Part shown: piece by piece, positions 45,591-54,500 of the stretch
Position numbering within the stretch: the first letter of the stretch is position 1
How the letters are laid out: each line of letters opens with the position of its first letter
Origin: JAWLBR01 sp041687495
GTDB lineage: Bacteria; Bacillota; Limnochordia; DTU087; JAAYGB01
Direction: 5' to 3'
Assembly: GCA_041687495.1 (NCBI GenBank)
Contig: JAWLBR010000003.1
Coordinates: 1-64,000 of the forward strand
Length of the DNA stretch: 64,000 bases
Translations under genes and position numbers: made by a program
Notes under the pieces: generated by a model
What the model was told of the DNA's origin: nothing
The model's database searches: none
Seen by the model: only the letters and a program-made list of their open reading frames with translations

Positions 45591-45737
45591 ATGCTGTTAG
45601 GAGATTGGTTGGTCCTATCACATGGAAAAGCGGGAATTTCGGCCGGCAACGGGATAGATCTGTCCAATTTTAACCACATTTCCTTGCCGGCTGTGGTGCA
45701 ACCTCATTGCATAGAAGCGTGTTTGTCGTTAGTCTAG
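45591..45737 (+). CDS. 48-codon leader ORF ahead of MFS gene
   Basis: ATG with an outstanding site, TAGGAGGTGCACTG, opens a 48-residue peptide starting MLLGDWLVLSHGKAG and ending CIEACLSLV. No membrane helix or signal is present. It lies between a promoter and an intrinsic terminator, overlapping both arms of the stem GCCGGCAA/TTGCCGGC (45642-45649, 45684-45691) and the antiterminator arm GCTGTGG (45690-45696). I therefore read it as a regulatory uORF, but a relic of a longer gene (it faintly recalls a glycoside hydrolase start) is possible. Confidence 0.6.
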   Translation: MLLGDWLVLSHGKAGISAGNGIDLSNFNHISLPAVVQPHCIEACLSLV

Positions 45738-45811
45738 TTTACTAACGGGTAAATCAGCGACCTTCGATTGCCAGGGGCTCCACAGCTCATGGCTTTTTTC
45801 GATCGGAGGTC
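45690..45811 (+). promoter_or_regulatory. Attenuator and ribosome-site sequestration ahead of MFS
   Basis: GCTGTGG (45690-45696) is complementary to CCACAGC (45780-45786), loop and second arm of the terminator, so the two exclude each other. GCTGTGG itself partly overlaps the stem 45642-45691. In addition GACCTTCGAT (45759-45768) pairs with ATCGGAGGTC (45802-45811), one G-U, enclosing the terminator and covering the GGAGGT of the MFS gene. Transcription and translation of the exporter would thus both depend on the leader state. Confidence 0.6.
45770..45799 (+). terminator. Leader terminator ahead of MFS gene
   Basis: GCCAGGGGCT, loop CCAC, AGCTCATGGC (one mismatch, one G-U), then TTTTTT. It ends 18 bases before the TTG start of the MFS frame. 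Confidence 0.75.
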
Positions 45812-45817
45812 TTTTAA

Positions 45818-47010
45818 TTGCTTCGTTGGTATTTCATCTATTTGAGCTTGGCCTGTTTTCAACCTACCGCAGGGATCTGGATGTTGTTTCTGTTGCATAA
45901 AGGCTTCACTTTGGCTCAGGTTGGGTTGGCGGAATCATTCTGGCACCTGGTCATTCTGGCATTTGAGGTCCCCAGCGGATACTTGGCGGATCGGTTAGGA
46001 CGAAAGACGAGCCTGTATCTGGGGATACTATGCGGACTGCTGGGCAGCAGTCTCTCTGGTGGTCACCCAATTTTGCTTGGCTGTTTCCGGCGTTCTTCTT
46101 TTCATCTCTATCATTCGTGTTTCCTTCCGGAGCAGATCGGGCTATCTTGTACGAACTGAACGTCAGAGCGGGGGAGCCCATACCGTATGCGAAGCTAGCT
46201 GGACGTGCCAATGGAGTCAGAATGCTGACATCGGCACTTGCTTTGCTTGTGGGAGGATTCCTGGCCTCCAGGGACTATGGCTATGCGTATGGATTGCAGA
46301 TTTTGGCAGGAGTGCTTTCGCTGCTTTCTTTGCTGCGGCTTCCTGAACCTAGCAGGGCAGAAGCCAACCAAGTGGCTGAGGGCCGTGGCGATGCGGATGC
46401 AGCTGATAGCAAAGGCTTTACGGAGAGCTGTCACACGCTGCTGACAAGGCCGGCAGTCGCTAGAGTTCTGGTCTACGGTACTCTCTTGTGGTCTGGGCTG
46501 AATCTCTACTATTTGCTGCTACAGCCAGGGTTAGCCGATAAAGGTGCAGGCCCTGATGTTGTGTCCGTACTGTTTAGCTTAGGCGATACTACCGTGGCAG
46601 TAGGCAGTCTTGCGGCTGCGTATATACTTGCGAGGTTGGGACGTTGGAATGTCTTGGTAGTTGTTCCAGCAATCGCAGCTTGTGTGGCGGTGTGGGTTCC
46701 GAATGCATCCTTGACTGCGTTCGCCCTGCTCCATCTCTTGGTGGCCTTTAGTGAGGGAGTTGGTGAGCCTGTCTTGGATAATGTATTAAACCAAGATCTG
46801 GAAGATCATTACCGGGCTACAGTTCTTTCGGTGCAAAGCGCTCTGTCCAGTGGAATAGTTCTCGTTGGATTTCCGCTGGCAGGATGGCTGGCAGAGAAGG
46901 TTGGCTTTCAGCCAGCCTTTGGCCTTGCATTCGCGTTGTTGACTGGGGCTGTGGTCTCCGGAGCGTTGCTAAAGATCCATCGGAGTAAAGCCTTAGTGGT
47001 GCAGGAGTGA
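45818..47010 (+). pseudogene. MFS exporter with two frameshifts
   Basis: TTG start with GGAGGT seven bases ahead. The frame encodes helix 1-2 (WMLFLLHKGFTLAQVG, FEVPSGYLADRLGRKTSLYL), then must slip at TCTCTCT (46051-46057) into VVTQFCLAVSGVLLFIS, and again near 46105-46115 into SFVFPSGADRAILYELN, which runs to the stop with about eight further helices. The three pieces join into one credible MFS protein of near 400 residues. Both slips need one base skipped. Either a recent pseudogene or sequence error; the preserved leader and codon use favour a gene intact until recently. Confidence 0.78.
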
Positions 47011-47064
47011 AAGTTCTTCCGAGACGAGTGTGATCTCAGTACCAAATGACGGAGGTATGCAGTG

Positions 47065-47370
47065 ATGCGGTGTCCTCGGTGTAAGCAAAAAGGCAGTCTA
47101 GTTCAGTGCGCCTCGCATAGTAATCAGCCCTCTCGCTCAGCAGTAGAACTGTGGTTGTGTGGCAGTCTGGAGTGTGACGCTGTATATTTCACTGACAATC
47201 AGGTACTGGAAGTTAACGACGTTGTTGTTCCCCTGACGCCACAGAGCGGGAGCGAGAGTCAGCCCACTCACTGCGGCTCCGGATTGCGCACTTCAGAAGT
47301 ACCCCAAGCAAAGGGGTGCTGCTGCAAAAGCAGAGACTTGGATGGAGGTTGCTGTCATCTGCGGCAGTAG
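47065..47370 (+). CDS. CopZ-type zinc-binding protein
   Basis: A 101-residue protein starting MRCPRCKQKGSLVQ and continuing WLCGSLECDAVYFTDNQVL, the pattern of the N-terminal zinc (and 2Fe-2S) domain of CopZ copper chaperones. The HMA domain that usually follows is missing; instead there is a Cys-rich tail (GCCCKSRDLDGGCCH) that could bind metal. GGAGGT precedes; the GTG at 47062 is an alternative start. It lies 51 bases after the MFS frame and ends before a strong terminator, so it belongs to that operon. Metal or arsenic handling is a guess. Confidence 0.75.
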   Translation: MRCPRCKQKGSLVQCASHSNQPSRSAVELWLCGSLECDAVYFTDNQVLEVNDVVVPLTPQSGSESQPTHCGSGLRTSEVPQAKGCCCKSRDLDGGCCHLRQ

Positions 47371-47410
47371 AGTTTGGAGACCCCTACCGCTACAGTGAAA
47401 GCTACTTGGA

Positions 47411-47453
47411 ATCCTGGAAAAGCCCCGGCGCAGTGCCGGGGCTTTTCCAGGAT
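47411..47453. terminator. Bidirectional terminator, perfect 19-bp stem
   Basis: ATCCTGGAAAAGCCCCGGC (47411-47429), loop GCAGT, and its exact complement (47435-47453); CTTTTCC follows in both directions. It separates the convergent CopZ-type and serine hydrolase genes. Confidence 0.85.
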
Positions 47454-47497
47454 GGACCAAATATCCAGCCACTAGCTCCACAACTGGCTGTGCACCG

Positions 47498-49012
47498 CTA
47501 TCTGGTCTGGGGAAGCAGAGCAGATAGTAGTAGGACTATTGCTAGAGCGAAGACAGCAATGCCCAGCCAGGAAGCCGCAATCGGGAACAGCGAAGTGAGG
47601 AAAAAGTACTTCTGGTTCATTGCCCAACCAAGGATGAGTAGCAAGGCGGCACAAAGAAAGCCCTGCAGGAGGCGAAGAGGACGAGAGTTTCTCGACAGCG
47701 GCGCCAGCAGGCACCGCCGCTGAACTATCCTTTCTCCCAAGTTCCAAGCTTGCCAGAGGGCGGTACACAACAAGATTCCAATGAGAACCCACAGCGCCTT
47801 TTGGCCTAAGAGGATTCGGCTCATACCAACAGATGGAAACCCTCTCCATTCAGCCCAGCTGCTGATAACATTGGCAAAGAACGGCCAACTGCGCTGGCTG
47901 TTGCTCAAGATCACTATACCGTCACCGGTATCTGGGACTGAGTGGAAGTGTGTCATCCAGCCATGCCCTTGGCCTCCGTGGGAGACAGCCGCACCGACAC
48001 CAGGCAAGTCTTCAACAAAGTGTCCGAAGCCATAGGAGTCAAAGGCTAGTCCGTAGAGCCCAGGAACATCGACAGCAGGGGCGTACAGTTGGCTAACCGC
48101 TTCGGGACTCAGTACACCAAGGCCTGTAGAATTGGCAGAGCCCATACCGGCGCAGACGAACCTGGCTATGTCCCGAACAGTGGAGAATAGGCCTCCGGAA
48201 GCTTTGCCTGGGTATACATATGGGGCAACTGGAGTTCCTTTGTGAGTGTATCCAAAGGGGAGGGTTGCGGCTAATTCTTCACGCCAGGAAAAACTGGACT
48301 GGCTCATGTCCAGAGGAAGAAGTACTTCGCTTTGCATGTACTCTGAGAAGGTGCGTCCGCTAACGTCTTGTACTAACAGCTCCAGCAGGTTATAGCCAGT
48401 ATTTGAGTAGGAGAAGGATGTACCGGGCTGCTGCTGCAGGTAGATCTCTTTGGAGAGGCTTTCTTGTAGTGAGGGAACACTGTCTCCTGGTGAGTAACGG
48501 GCCTCTATGTCGCCCAGGGGCATCCCTGCTGAGTTGCTAAGAAGCTGCCTAACTGTGATGTTCTCTTCGGCAAAGTCCGACTTGGGGAGTTGCCAGGTGA
48601 CTAGGTAACTGTTTACGGGAACGTCTAGCTGGAGCTTGCCTTGTTCCACCAACTTCATGATCCCCCAAGCGGCCACTGACTTTGAAATAGATTCAACCCG
48701 AAAAGGTGTGTCTACCGTCATCGCCCGCTGCTGGTGGAGATCGCCATATCCAAAGGCGTTGGTCCATTGGATCTCGCCACCGTAAACAAGCGCGATGGCG
48801 GCACCTGGAATGGAATAGTGTTGCATCAGGCTGCGAACCTGCTCGTCCAAGTAGGCGATGAACTCCTCGACCGGGGCGTCTTTCCCCACCCTTCTGGTTA
48901 GATGGGGTCCAGATACCATTACGATCAGCAGCACACAAGCAAGGATAATCACCAACAGTTTTGTCTTCGCCAGAGTCTCGGTCCGCCTCATCAACCTAAA
49001 ACCAGTGCCCAA
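47498..49012 (-). CDS. Membrane serine hydrolase, class C beta-lactamase fold
   Basis: A 504-residue protein: one N-terminal helix (LLVIILACVLLIVMV, 19-33), an extracytoplasmic beta-lactamase/DD-peptidase domain with SISK (108-111), YSN (202-204) and SHGGQGHG, and three or four C-terminal helices (e.g. ALWVLIGILLCTALW). Members (PBP4*, EstB-like) hydrolyse peptides or esters; a role in wall turnover or beta-lactam response is possible. TTG start with AAGGAG nine bases ahead. Stands alone. Confidence 0.9.
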   Translation of the reverse strand: MGTGFRLMRRTETLAKTKLLVIILACVLLIVMVSGPHLTRRVGKDAPVEEFIAYLDEQVRSLMQHYSIPGAAIALVYGGEIQWTNAFGYGDLHQQRAMTVDTPFRVESISKSVAAWGIMKLVEQGKLQLDVPVNSYLVTWQLPKSDFAEENITVRQLLSNSAGMPLGDIEARYSPGDSVPSLQESLSKEIYLQQQPGTSFSYSNTGYNLLELLVQDVSGRTFSEYMQSEVLLPLDMSQSSFSWREELAATLPFGYTHKGTPVAPYVYPGKASGGLFSTVRDIARFVCAGMGSANSTGLGVLSPEAVSQLYAPAVDVPGLYGLAFDSYGFGHFVEDLPGVGAAVSHGGQGHGWMTHFHSVPDTGDGIVILSNSQRSWPFFANVISSWAEWRGFPSVGMSRILLGQKALWVLIGILLCTALWQAWNLGERIVQRRCLLAPLSRNSRPLRLLQGFLCAALLLILGWAMNQKYFFLTSLFPIAASWLGIAVFALAIVLLLSALLPQTR

Positions 49013-49100
49013 CTTCGCTCACTCCTTTCTTCAGGCCCATGATAGTAGACTTTTGGGTCTGCGTCAAGGTGCACGGGAGATGAGTTAGGTCTGCTACAAG

Positions 49101-49130
49101 CAAAAAAGACGCCTCGCTGTTGGAGGCGTC
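49101..49130 (-). terminator. Terminator of ilvE
   Basis: On the minus strand GACGCCTC, loop CAACAGC, GAGGCGTC, then TTTTTT, ten bases after the ilvE stop. Confidence 0.95.
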
Positions 49131-49139
49131 CTGTAACGA

Positions 49140-50219
49140 CTACAGATCCTGAACCCGTTTTACCCAGCCAAACGGATCCGGTGCCAGACCTGTCTGAATA
49201 GAGGTTAGGCTGGTGTACAGCTTCTCGGTAATGGGCCCCACCTGGTTGTCATTGATGCTGTAGTCTGTGCCTTTGTAGCCAAGCACTCCTACCGGGGCTA
49301 TCACCGCTGCGGTGCCAGCGCCAAAGGCTTCCTTGAGAACTCCTGTCTTGGCTCCTTCGATTACCTCATCGATGGAGACTTGGCGCTCTTCTGCCTTGTA
49401 TCCCAGGCTCTTAGCCAGCGTAAGGATCGAGTCTCGGGTGATGCCAGGGAGGATAGACCCGGTTAGGGGAGGAGTAACCAAGGTGTCTCCAAACACAAAG
49501 AAGATGTTCATCGCGCCAACTTCTTCCACGTACTTATGCTCCTTGGCATCCAGCCACAGCATTTGTGAATACCCGAGCTTCTCTGCCTTTTGGCCTCCCA
49601 GAAGGCTGGCCGCGTAGTTGCCGCCTGTCTTGGCTTCGCCGACGCCTCCGACTACGGCCCTGGCGTAGGTATCTTCAACGAAGAGGCTTACTGGTTTGAA
49701 CCCTTCCTTGAAATAGGCTCCAACCGGGCTGAGAATCACATAGAAGATGTACTCACTGGAGGGGTGTACTCCCAAGGCTGGTTCCGTTGCGATCATAGTT
49801 GGTCTGATATAAAGCGATGTGCCGGGGGTGCTCGGAACCCAGCGTTCTTCTGCTGTGAGCAGCTCCTTGAGGATGGCCAAAAAGTCCTCTTCAGGGATTT
49901 GTGGCATGCACACTCTGGCGGCTGACCGGTTGAGACGCTGGGCATTGGCTTCCGGTCGGAACAGGAGGGTCTCGCCGTCTGGACCTTTGTATGCTTTTAG
50001 TCCTTCGAAAATCTCCTGAGAATAGTGCAGTACTCGGGCTGCAGGGTCCATCTCAAACGGCTTGTACCTATGAACGCTGGCGCTGCTCCAGCCTTCCCCG
50101 TCGCGATACGTCATACTAAACATTCGATCAGTGAACGCCTTTCCGAAAGGCTGGTTACCTGGGTCCGCTGCCACCGGCTTCCTTTCTGCCGGTTGCAGGG
50201 GCTCGACTCTAATCTCCAT
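49140..50219 (-). CDS. ilvE: Branched-chain amino acid aminotransferase
   Basis: A 359-residue PLP fold type IV enzyme that interconverts Leu, Ile, Val and their 2-oxo acids. VLHYSQEIFEGLKAYKG, LFRPEANAQRLNRSA and VGEAKTGGNYAASL (with the Schiff-base Lys nearby, GGQKAEKLG/SQMLWLD) mark the BCAT-II group; GAMNIFFV and SILPGITRDS complete the active site. Single gene with its own terminator. Upstream 50220-50403 has no gene and no visible riboswitch or T-box core. Confidence 0.96.
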   Translation of the reverse strand: MEIRVEPLQPAERKPVAADPGNQPFGKAFTDRMFSMTYRDGEGWSSASVHRYKPFEMDPAARVLHYSQEIFEGLKAYKGPDGETLLFRPEANAQRLNRSAARVCMPQIPEEDFLAILKELLTAEERWVPSTPGTSLYIRPTMIATEPALGVHPSSEYIFYVILSPVGAYFKEGFKPVSLFVEDTYARAVVGGVGEAKTGGNYAASLLGGQKAEKLGYSQMLWLDAKEHKYVEEVGAMNIFFVFGDTLVTPPLTGSILPGITRDSILTLAKSLGYKAEERQVSIDEVIEGAKTGVLKEAFGAGTAAVIAPVGVLGYKGTDYSINDNQVGPITEKLYTSLTSIQTGLAPDPFGWVKRVQDL

Positions 50220-50403
50220 GGCTAGATCACTATTCCTTTCGCCCTGGTTTGGTATCGTTTGGTGTATTAGGATTATGTTCTCATGTCAACCCGTTTACTC
50301 CTGCAAGAGTGCTTGGTATACAGGACAAGAGGGTCACAGGCAGAACATCGTCACACTGAAGCCTAGCTAAAGATTAATCGGGGATGGGGTGTGAAAGGGG
50401 TAA

Positions 50404-51486
50404 ATGGTGGGACCATGCGGTGATGCGAAGAGCCTCAAGAGAAGCCAAGACACATATCGGTCGGGTGAGCTTGTCTATAAGAGTACGATTGACTCAATAA
50501 AAGACCTCTACGCCAAGTATTCCTATTATGTTTCTGCCAAGCAGCTTCCGGTCGTAATCCTGATCCATGGATTCGTACAGGATGCCAGTGCGATCAGTGA
50601 TGCGATTATGGAGGATATGGCGGGGTATGGCTTTTTCGCTGTGGCAGTTGGGATGAGGGGGCGGAATGGAGCCAGTGGGATTCCCGATGTTAGCGGCAGA
50701 GAGCTGCACGACGTATACGACCTGGTGAACTGTGTCAAGAGAGAGTTTGCTGGCGTTGTCGATGCAGACAACGTGCACTGCAGCGGCTATTCGGGAGGGG
50801 GAGGCAATGTCTTTGGCCTTGCAGCGAAGTTTCCCGATACCTTTCGGAACCTGGCTGCCCACTTTGGAATTGCCGACTACGGGTATGATCCAGACATCGG
50901 GTGGTGGCACACCCATCCGACAAGGCAAGCGACACTTAAGCGGTGGATTGGTTACACTCCAGAAGAGAATCCAGGAGCATACATGTCCAGAGCCCACCAG
51001 CTAGGCATTGGCAGAAATCTGCTGGGCGGGAAGCTGTGGATTTTCCATGATAGCCAGGATGCATCTGTGCCTGTAAGTCATTCTGACTGTGTGGCCGCGA
51101 AGATGGATAGCGCAAGCAATTCAAATTACTTTCTCAGTATTACCGATGTTGACGGGAAGGTGAGGTGGTTGCACAACAGCCCACATGCTGATGCTCCCGC
51201 CAGGCATACCCGTGACTATTGGGGTGCTTCCATTCTGAACAATGCCGTTCCCAGTTGGATTGTGCCGAAAAAGGGTGATATGCTAGTACAGGGTTATCTG
51301 GTTACCAAACGCTTCCAGGTATGGCTGGGAAATGGTCAAGAACATGTGGCAGAACTAACCTACGATATTGAGGCAGGCAACTACACACTGTCACCATTGA
51401 CAGGTCAGGTGGAGGTTAGCATTACCCAGGGTGGAAAATCGGCAACACAGGCGATTAGCGGCAAAACCACGATAGTGGTTAGTTAG
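50404..51486 (+). CDS. Alpha/beta hydrolase, S9-like
   Basis: A 360-residue hydrolase: VVILIHGFVQDAS (oxyanion region), nucleophile elbow GYSGGGGN, acid in FHDSQDASVPVSH and a His in NSPHADAPAR. The last 90 residues form a small beta domain (EHVAELTYDIEAGNYTL). No signal peptide. It may be an esterase or dipeptidyl-type peptidase. The start is uncertain: ATG 50404 has a modest GGGG site. Confidence 0.82.
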   Translation: MVGPCGDAKSLKRSQDTYRSGELVYKSTIDSIKDLYAKYSYYVSAKQLPVVILIHGFVQDASAISDAIMEDMAGYGFFAVAVGMRGRNGASGIPDVSGRELHDVYDLVNCVKREFAGVVDADNVHCSGYSGGGGNVFGLAAKFPDTFRNLAAHFGIADYGYDPDIGWWHTHPTRQATLKRWIGYTPEENPGAYMSRAHQLGIGRNLLGGKLWIFHDSQDASVPVSHSDCVAAKMDSASNSNYFLSITDVDGKVRWLHNSPHADAPARHTRDYWGASILNNAVPSWIVPKKGDMLVQGYLVTKRFQVWLGNGQEHVAELTYDIEAGNYTLSPLTGQVEVSITQGGKSATQAISGKTTIVVS

Positions 51487-51581
51487 AAACTTCGACACTA
51501 ACCGACATGAGTATCACCTGCGTTCTTCCGCATAGTAGTGGAGACGAGGTATCTAGTTTAGTCCGCCTATGGAGGTTAAAC

Positions 51582-51947
51582 ATGACAATATCTACGGTAA
51601 ACAAGAACGGTGTGGAGATTGCTATCTTGGCTAGTGACGAGGTTCTGGTAAATGATGTTCAGTCGGCCCTGGATTTATTGGCAACCGTCTGCTATGAAAC
51701 AGGCTGCGAGCGCATGGTTCTGAGCAAGTCAGCCCTCTGTGACAACTTCTTTCAATTGAAGACCCGACTTGCCGGAGAGATCCTACAGAAGTTCACCAAC
51801 TACAGGATGAAGCTCGCAATTGTCGGCGATTTTTCTATGTACGCAAGCAAGAGTCTCGAGGATTTCATCTACGAGAGCAACAAGGGAACCAGCATATTTT
51901 TCGTACCAACCATAGAACAAGCCGTAGAGAAATTGAGCTCTTGCTGA
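51582..51947 (+). CDS. DUF4180 protein
   Basis: A 121-residue protein with MVLSKSALCDNFFQLKTRLA, then AGEILQKFTNYRMKLAIVGDF and SLEDFIYESNKG, the DUF4180 family pattern. These small cytoplasmic proteins share a fold with STAS/SpoIIAA-like or DUF4325 domains and have no established reaction. ATG 51582 follows GGAGG; the frame opens at 51507. Confidence 0.87.
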   Translation: MTISTVNKNGVEIAILASDEVLVNDVQSALDLLATVCYETGCERMVLSKSALCDNFFQLKTRLAGEILQKFTNYRMKLAIVGDFSMYASKSLEDFIYESNKGTSIFFVPTIEQAVEKLSSC

Positions 51948-51979
51948 GTTAAGCGATTCCAGGTAAACGAACGAAAGGC

Positions 51980-52516
51980 ATGGTGCTACTTGTGAAACGA
52001 GTGTTGTTGACAGGGCTATCTGGAACTGGTAAGTCTACGGTGATCGATGAGCTTGCTGCGCGAGGATACAAAGCCATTGACGCCGACACGGATGAATGGT
52101 CCACGTGGACAGACGAGATTAGTACACCGGCTGAGTTGGGGACGCCGGTACAGCCAGGCCGGGACTGGGTGTGGAGGGAAGATCGCATCCAAAATCTGCT
52201 ATCACTGGAGGACGCTGATGTACTTTTTCTCAGCGGTTGTGCTGAGAACATGGGGCAGTTCTATCCCCAGTTTGACTACATCATTCTTCTCAGCGCTCCC
52301 CCCAGTGTCATGGCAGAACGTTTGGCAACTCGGACTAATAACACCTATGGCAAGCACCCCGATGAACTCAAGCGGATCTTGGGACAGGTACAGACCATCG
52401 AGCCGCTGTTGCGAAAGGGTGCAGATCATGAGATCGATACCAGCATTCCAGTTGCTGAGGTTGTAGATGCGATCGTGCACATTGTGCAGACCTACATGGG
52501 GCGAAAACCACAATAA
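51980..52516 (+). CDS. P-loop kinase-like protein
   Basis: A 178-residue AAA_18/adenylate-kinase-like protein: Walker A GLSGTGKST (12-20), followed by IDADTDEWSTW and a lid-like R-x-x-R-x-N-N-T region (ERLATRTNNTYGK). Probably phosphorylates a small molecule. The alternative start GTG 51992 would still leave Walker A near the N-terminus. It is seven bases from converging with prfC. Confidence 0.8.
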   Translation: MVLLVKRVLLTGLSGTGKSTVIDELAARGYKAIDADTDEWSTWTDEISTPAELGTPVQPGRDWVWREDRIQNLLSLEDADVLFLSGCAENMGQFYPQFDYIILLSAPPSVMAERLATRTNNTYGKHPDELKRILGQVQTIEPLLRKGADHEIDTSIPVAEVVDAIVHIVQTYMGRKPQ

Positions 52517-52536
52517 CGACTTTGCTTAGGAGCGAT

Positions 52537-54177
52537 CTAGTCGGTGGTCGTAATTAAACCAAACTCGCGAAAAGAAACACCGGGATTCCTCTCTTGAGTG
52601 TACTTAAGGGTCCAATTCGAGGCAAAAAGAGCGATCTGCTGCCCAGCTCGATCGTGGACTCGCATGGTACCAGTGGATGGCCATTGTATTTGCGAAATCG
52701 TCTCTGCATCTGCACTGATTCTCCGAGCGTGCACAAATGCTAGTGATTCGATTGATGCCTGGACATTGTACTCAGTTTCCAATCGGGAACACACCACATC
52801 GAATTGCAGAACCCCGACGGCAGCTAGAATTGGCTCTCTACGAATATTCTCCACTGGGAAAAAGACTTGAATCGCTCCCTCTTCTTCTAACTGCTCAAGC
52901 CCTTTGTAGAACTGCTTGTATTTTGCCACATCACGGTTATGCAGGATGGCAAAGTGCTCTGGCTGAAACGTAGGCACAGCGTCAAATCGGACGGGAGAGC
53001 TGGTGTAAAGAGTATCCCCGATGGAGAATAGACCAGGATTAACGATCCCGACAACATCTCCTGGGAACGCCTCTTCGATGGTTTCCCGTTCCTGTCCAAA
53101 GACTCGGTAGGCCCTATCTAGAGTAGTCTCTCGAGGGCTTGAAACACTTCGCACCGCCATTCCCTTATGAAACCTGCCGGAGCAAACCCGCAGAAATGCG
53201 ACGCGATCTCGGTGTTTGGGATCCATGTTGGCCTGCATCTTGAAAATGAAACCAGAGAAATCCGGACTGGTCGGCTGGATCTGCTGATTATCACTGAACC
53301 GGGGTTGAGGGGGAGGCGCAAAATCAACCAGGGCAGATAGAAATGGCTCGATTCCAAAGTTGCTTAAGGCACTCCCAAAAAACACGGGAGTGAGCTCGCC
53401 ATTTCGATAACCGTCTAGATCGAAGGAGGCACCTGCAATGCTTAGCAATTCTACATCCTCACACAACTGTTCGTAGGCTACCTCTCCCAACAGATTTTCC
53501 AGTGTGGGATCAGGTAATTCGCTCTTGATGATGGCGGATTTCTCCTGCCCATGAGCGGTGCGCTCAAACCGCAAGACTTGCTTATTGACTAAGTCGTAGA
53601 CGCCAACAAATGATGGGCCATCTCCAATGGGCCAGTTCATTGGCACTGCTTTGATCTTCAGCGAGCTCTCTATTTCGTCGAGTAGTGCTAATGGCTCTAG
53701 CGCTGGGCGATCCATCTTGTTAATAAAGGTCAAGATTGGAGTTGTCCTCATGCGGCACACATCAAACAGTTTCTTTGTTTGCGGCTCTATTCCCTTGGCT
53801 CCATCTAGTACCATAATAGCGCTGTCCACTGCCATTAGTGTACGATACGTATCTTCACTGAAATCCTCGTGACCGGGTGTATCTAACAGATTGAGAAGAT
53901 AGTCGCCGTATTCGAACTGCAGGACTGTTGAGGTGATGGAGATTCCTCTCTCGCGCTCAACCGCCATCCAATCGGAAGTAACAGCCCTCTGGTTCTTGCG
54001 AGCTCGGACAGCCCCGGCAAGATGTAGAGCACCGGTGTAGAGCAGCAGCTTTTCTGTCAATGTTGTTTTTCCAGCATCAGGGTGCGAAATAATGGCGAAT
54101 GTGCGTCTTCGGGATGTCTCATGTTGAATGCGCGTTGCTCTTGCTTCATAGGACACTTCCACTGCATTCCTTTCCAC
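52537..54177 (-). CDS. prfC: Peptide chain release factor 3
   Basis: A 546-residue translational GTPase that recycles RF1/RF2. G1 SHPDAGKTTL (31-40), the RF3 signature AGAVRARK...AVTSDWMAVERERGIS, G3 DTPGHEDFSEDTYRTL, G4 NKMDRP and the RF3 C-terminal domains (FAILHNRDVAKYKQFYKG). Not Tet-like: RF3-specific residues run throughout. ATG follows a GGAAAGGA site. A consensus promoter at 54359-54387 and a 13-codon uORF precede it. Confidence 0.96.
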   Translation of the reverse strand: MERNAVEVSYEARATRIQHETSRRRTFAIISHPDAGKTTLTEKLLLYTGALHLAGAVRARKNQRAVTSDWMAVERERGISITSTVLQFEYGDYLLNLLDTPGHEDFSEDTYRTLMAVDSAIMVLDGAKGIEPQTKKLFDVCRMRTTPILTFINKMDRPALEPLALLDEIESSLKIKAVPMNWPIGDGPSFVGVYDLVNKQVLRFERTAHGQEKSAIIKSELPDPTLENLLGEVAYEQLCEDVELLSIAGASFDLDGYRNGELTPVFFGSALSNFGIEPFLSALVDFAPPPQPRFSDNQQIQPTSPDFSGFIFKMQANMDPKHRDRVAFLRVCSGRFHKGMAVRSVSSPRETTLDRAYRVFGQERETIEEAFPGDVVGIVNPGLFSIGDTLYTSSPVRFDAVPTFQPEHFAILHNRDVAKYKQFYKGLEQLEEEGAIQVFFPVENIRREPILAAVGVLQFDVVCSRLETEYNVQASIESLAFVHARRISADAETISQIQWPSTGTMRVHDRAGQQIALFASNWTLKYTQERNPGVSFREFGLITTTD

Positions 54178-54283
54178 GGCAAGTAAGATTTCTCTGAGTG
54201 TGTTGGGAGGTGACCATTAGCGGGGAAAACTCGATTTCGTAGCAAGAGCGCGCATGGACGTATTCCGCGCTGCTCGAAGCTGC

Positions 54284-54325
54284 TTAATTGAGGTACAGAC
54301 GCTCCGCAGTGGAGATGGTGGTCAT
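54284..54325 (-). CDS. Short uORF in the prfC leader (13 aa)
   Basis: AAGGAG, seven bases, ATG, then MTTISTAERLYLN and stop. It lies right after the prfC promoter (54359-54387). A stem AGCGCG/CGCGCT follows before the prfC start. Position suggests a regulatory leader peptide; coding is otherwise unproven. Confidence 0.4.
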   Translation of the reverse strand: MTTISTAERLYLN

Positions 54326-54358
54326 CACTTCTCTCCTTGGCGAATCACTCCATTCAAG

Positions 54359-54387
54359 AGTGTACAGTGTAGGTGAATGCATGTCAA
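54359..54387 (-). promoter_or_regulatory. Promoter of prfC
   Basis: TTGACA, exactly 17 bases, TACACT on the minus strand: a consensus -35 and near-consensus -10. Leader of about 175 bases to prfC. Confidence 0.82.
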
Positions 54388-54500
54388 GAAATGTGAAACA
54401 GTGACAACCGACCTAAGTAGGAAGGAAAGACATGGCTGACCGGGAATAGACTCGAGGGTCAGGAGAAGAGAAGACTACCAAAGCGAAGTGGAGTGAGCCT

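Noticed and set aside
46059..46346. Separate 95-residue ORF in the MFS region
   Set aside because: Only its first 20 codons look like protein; it is the middle frame of the frameshifted MFS gene.
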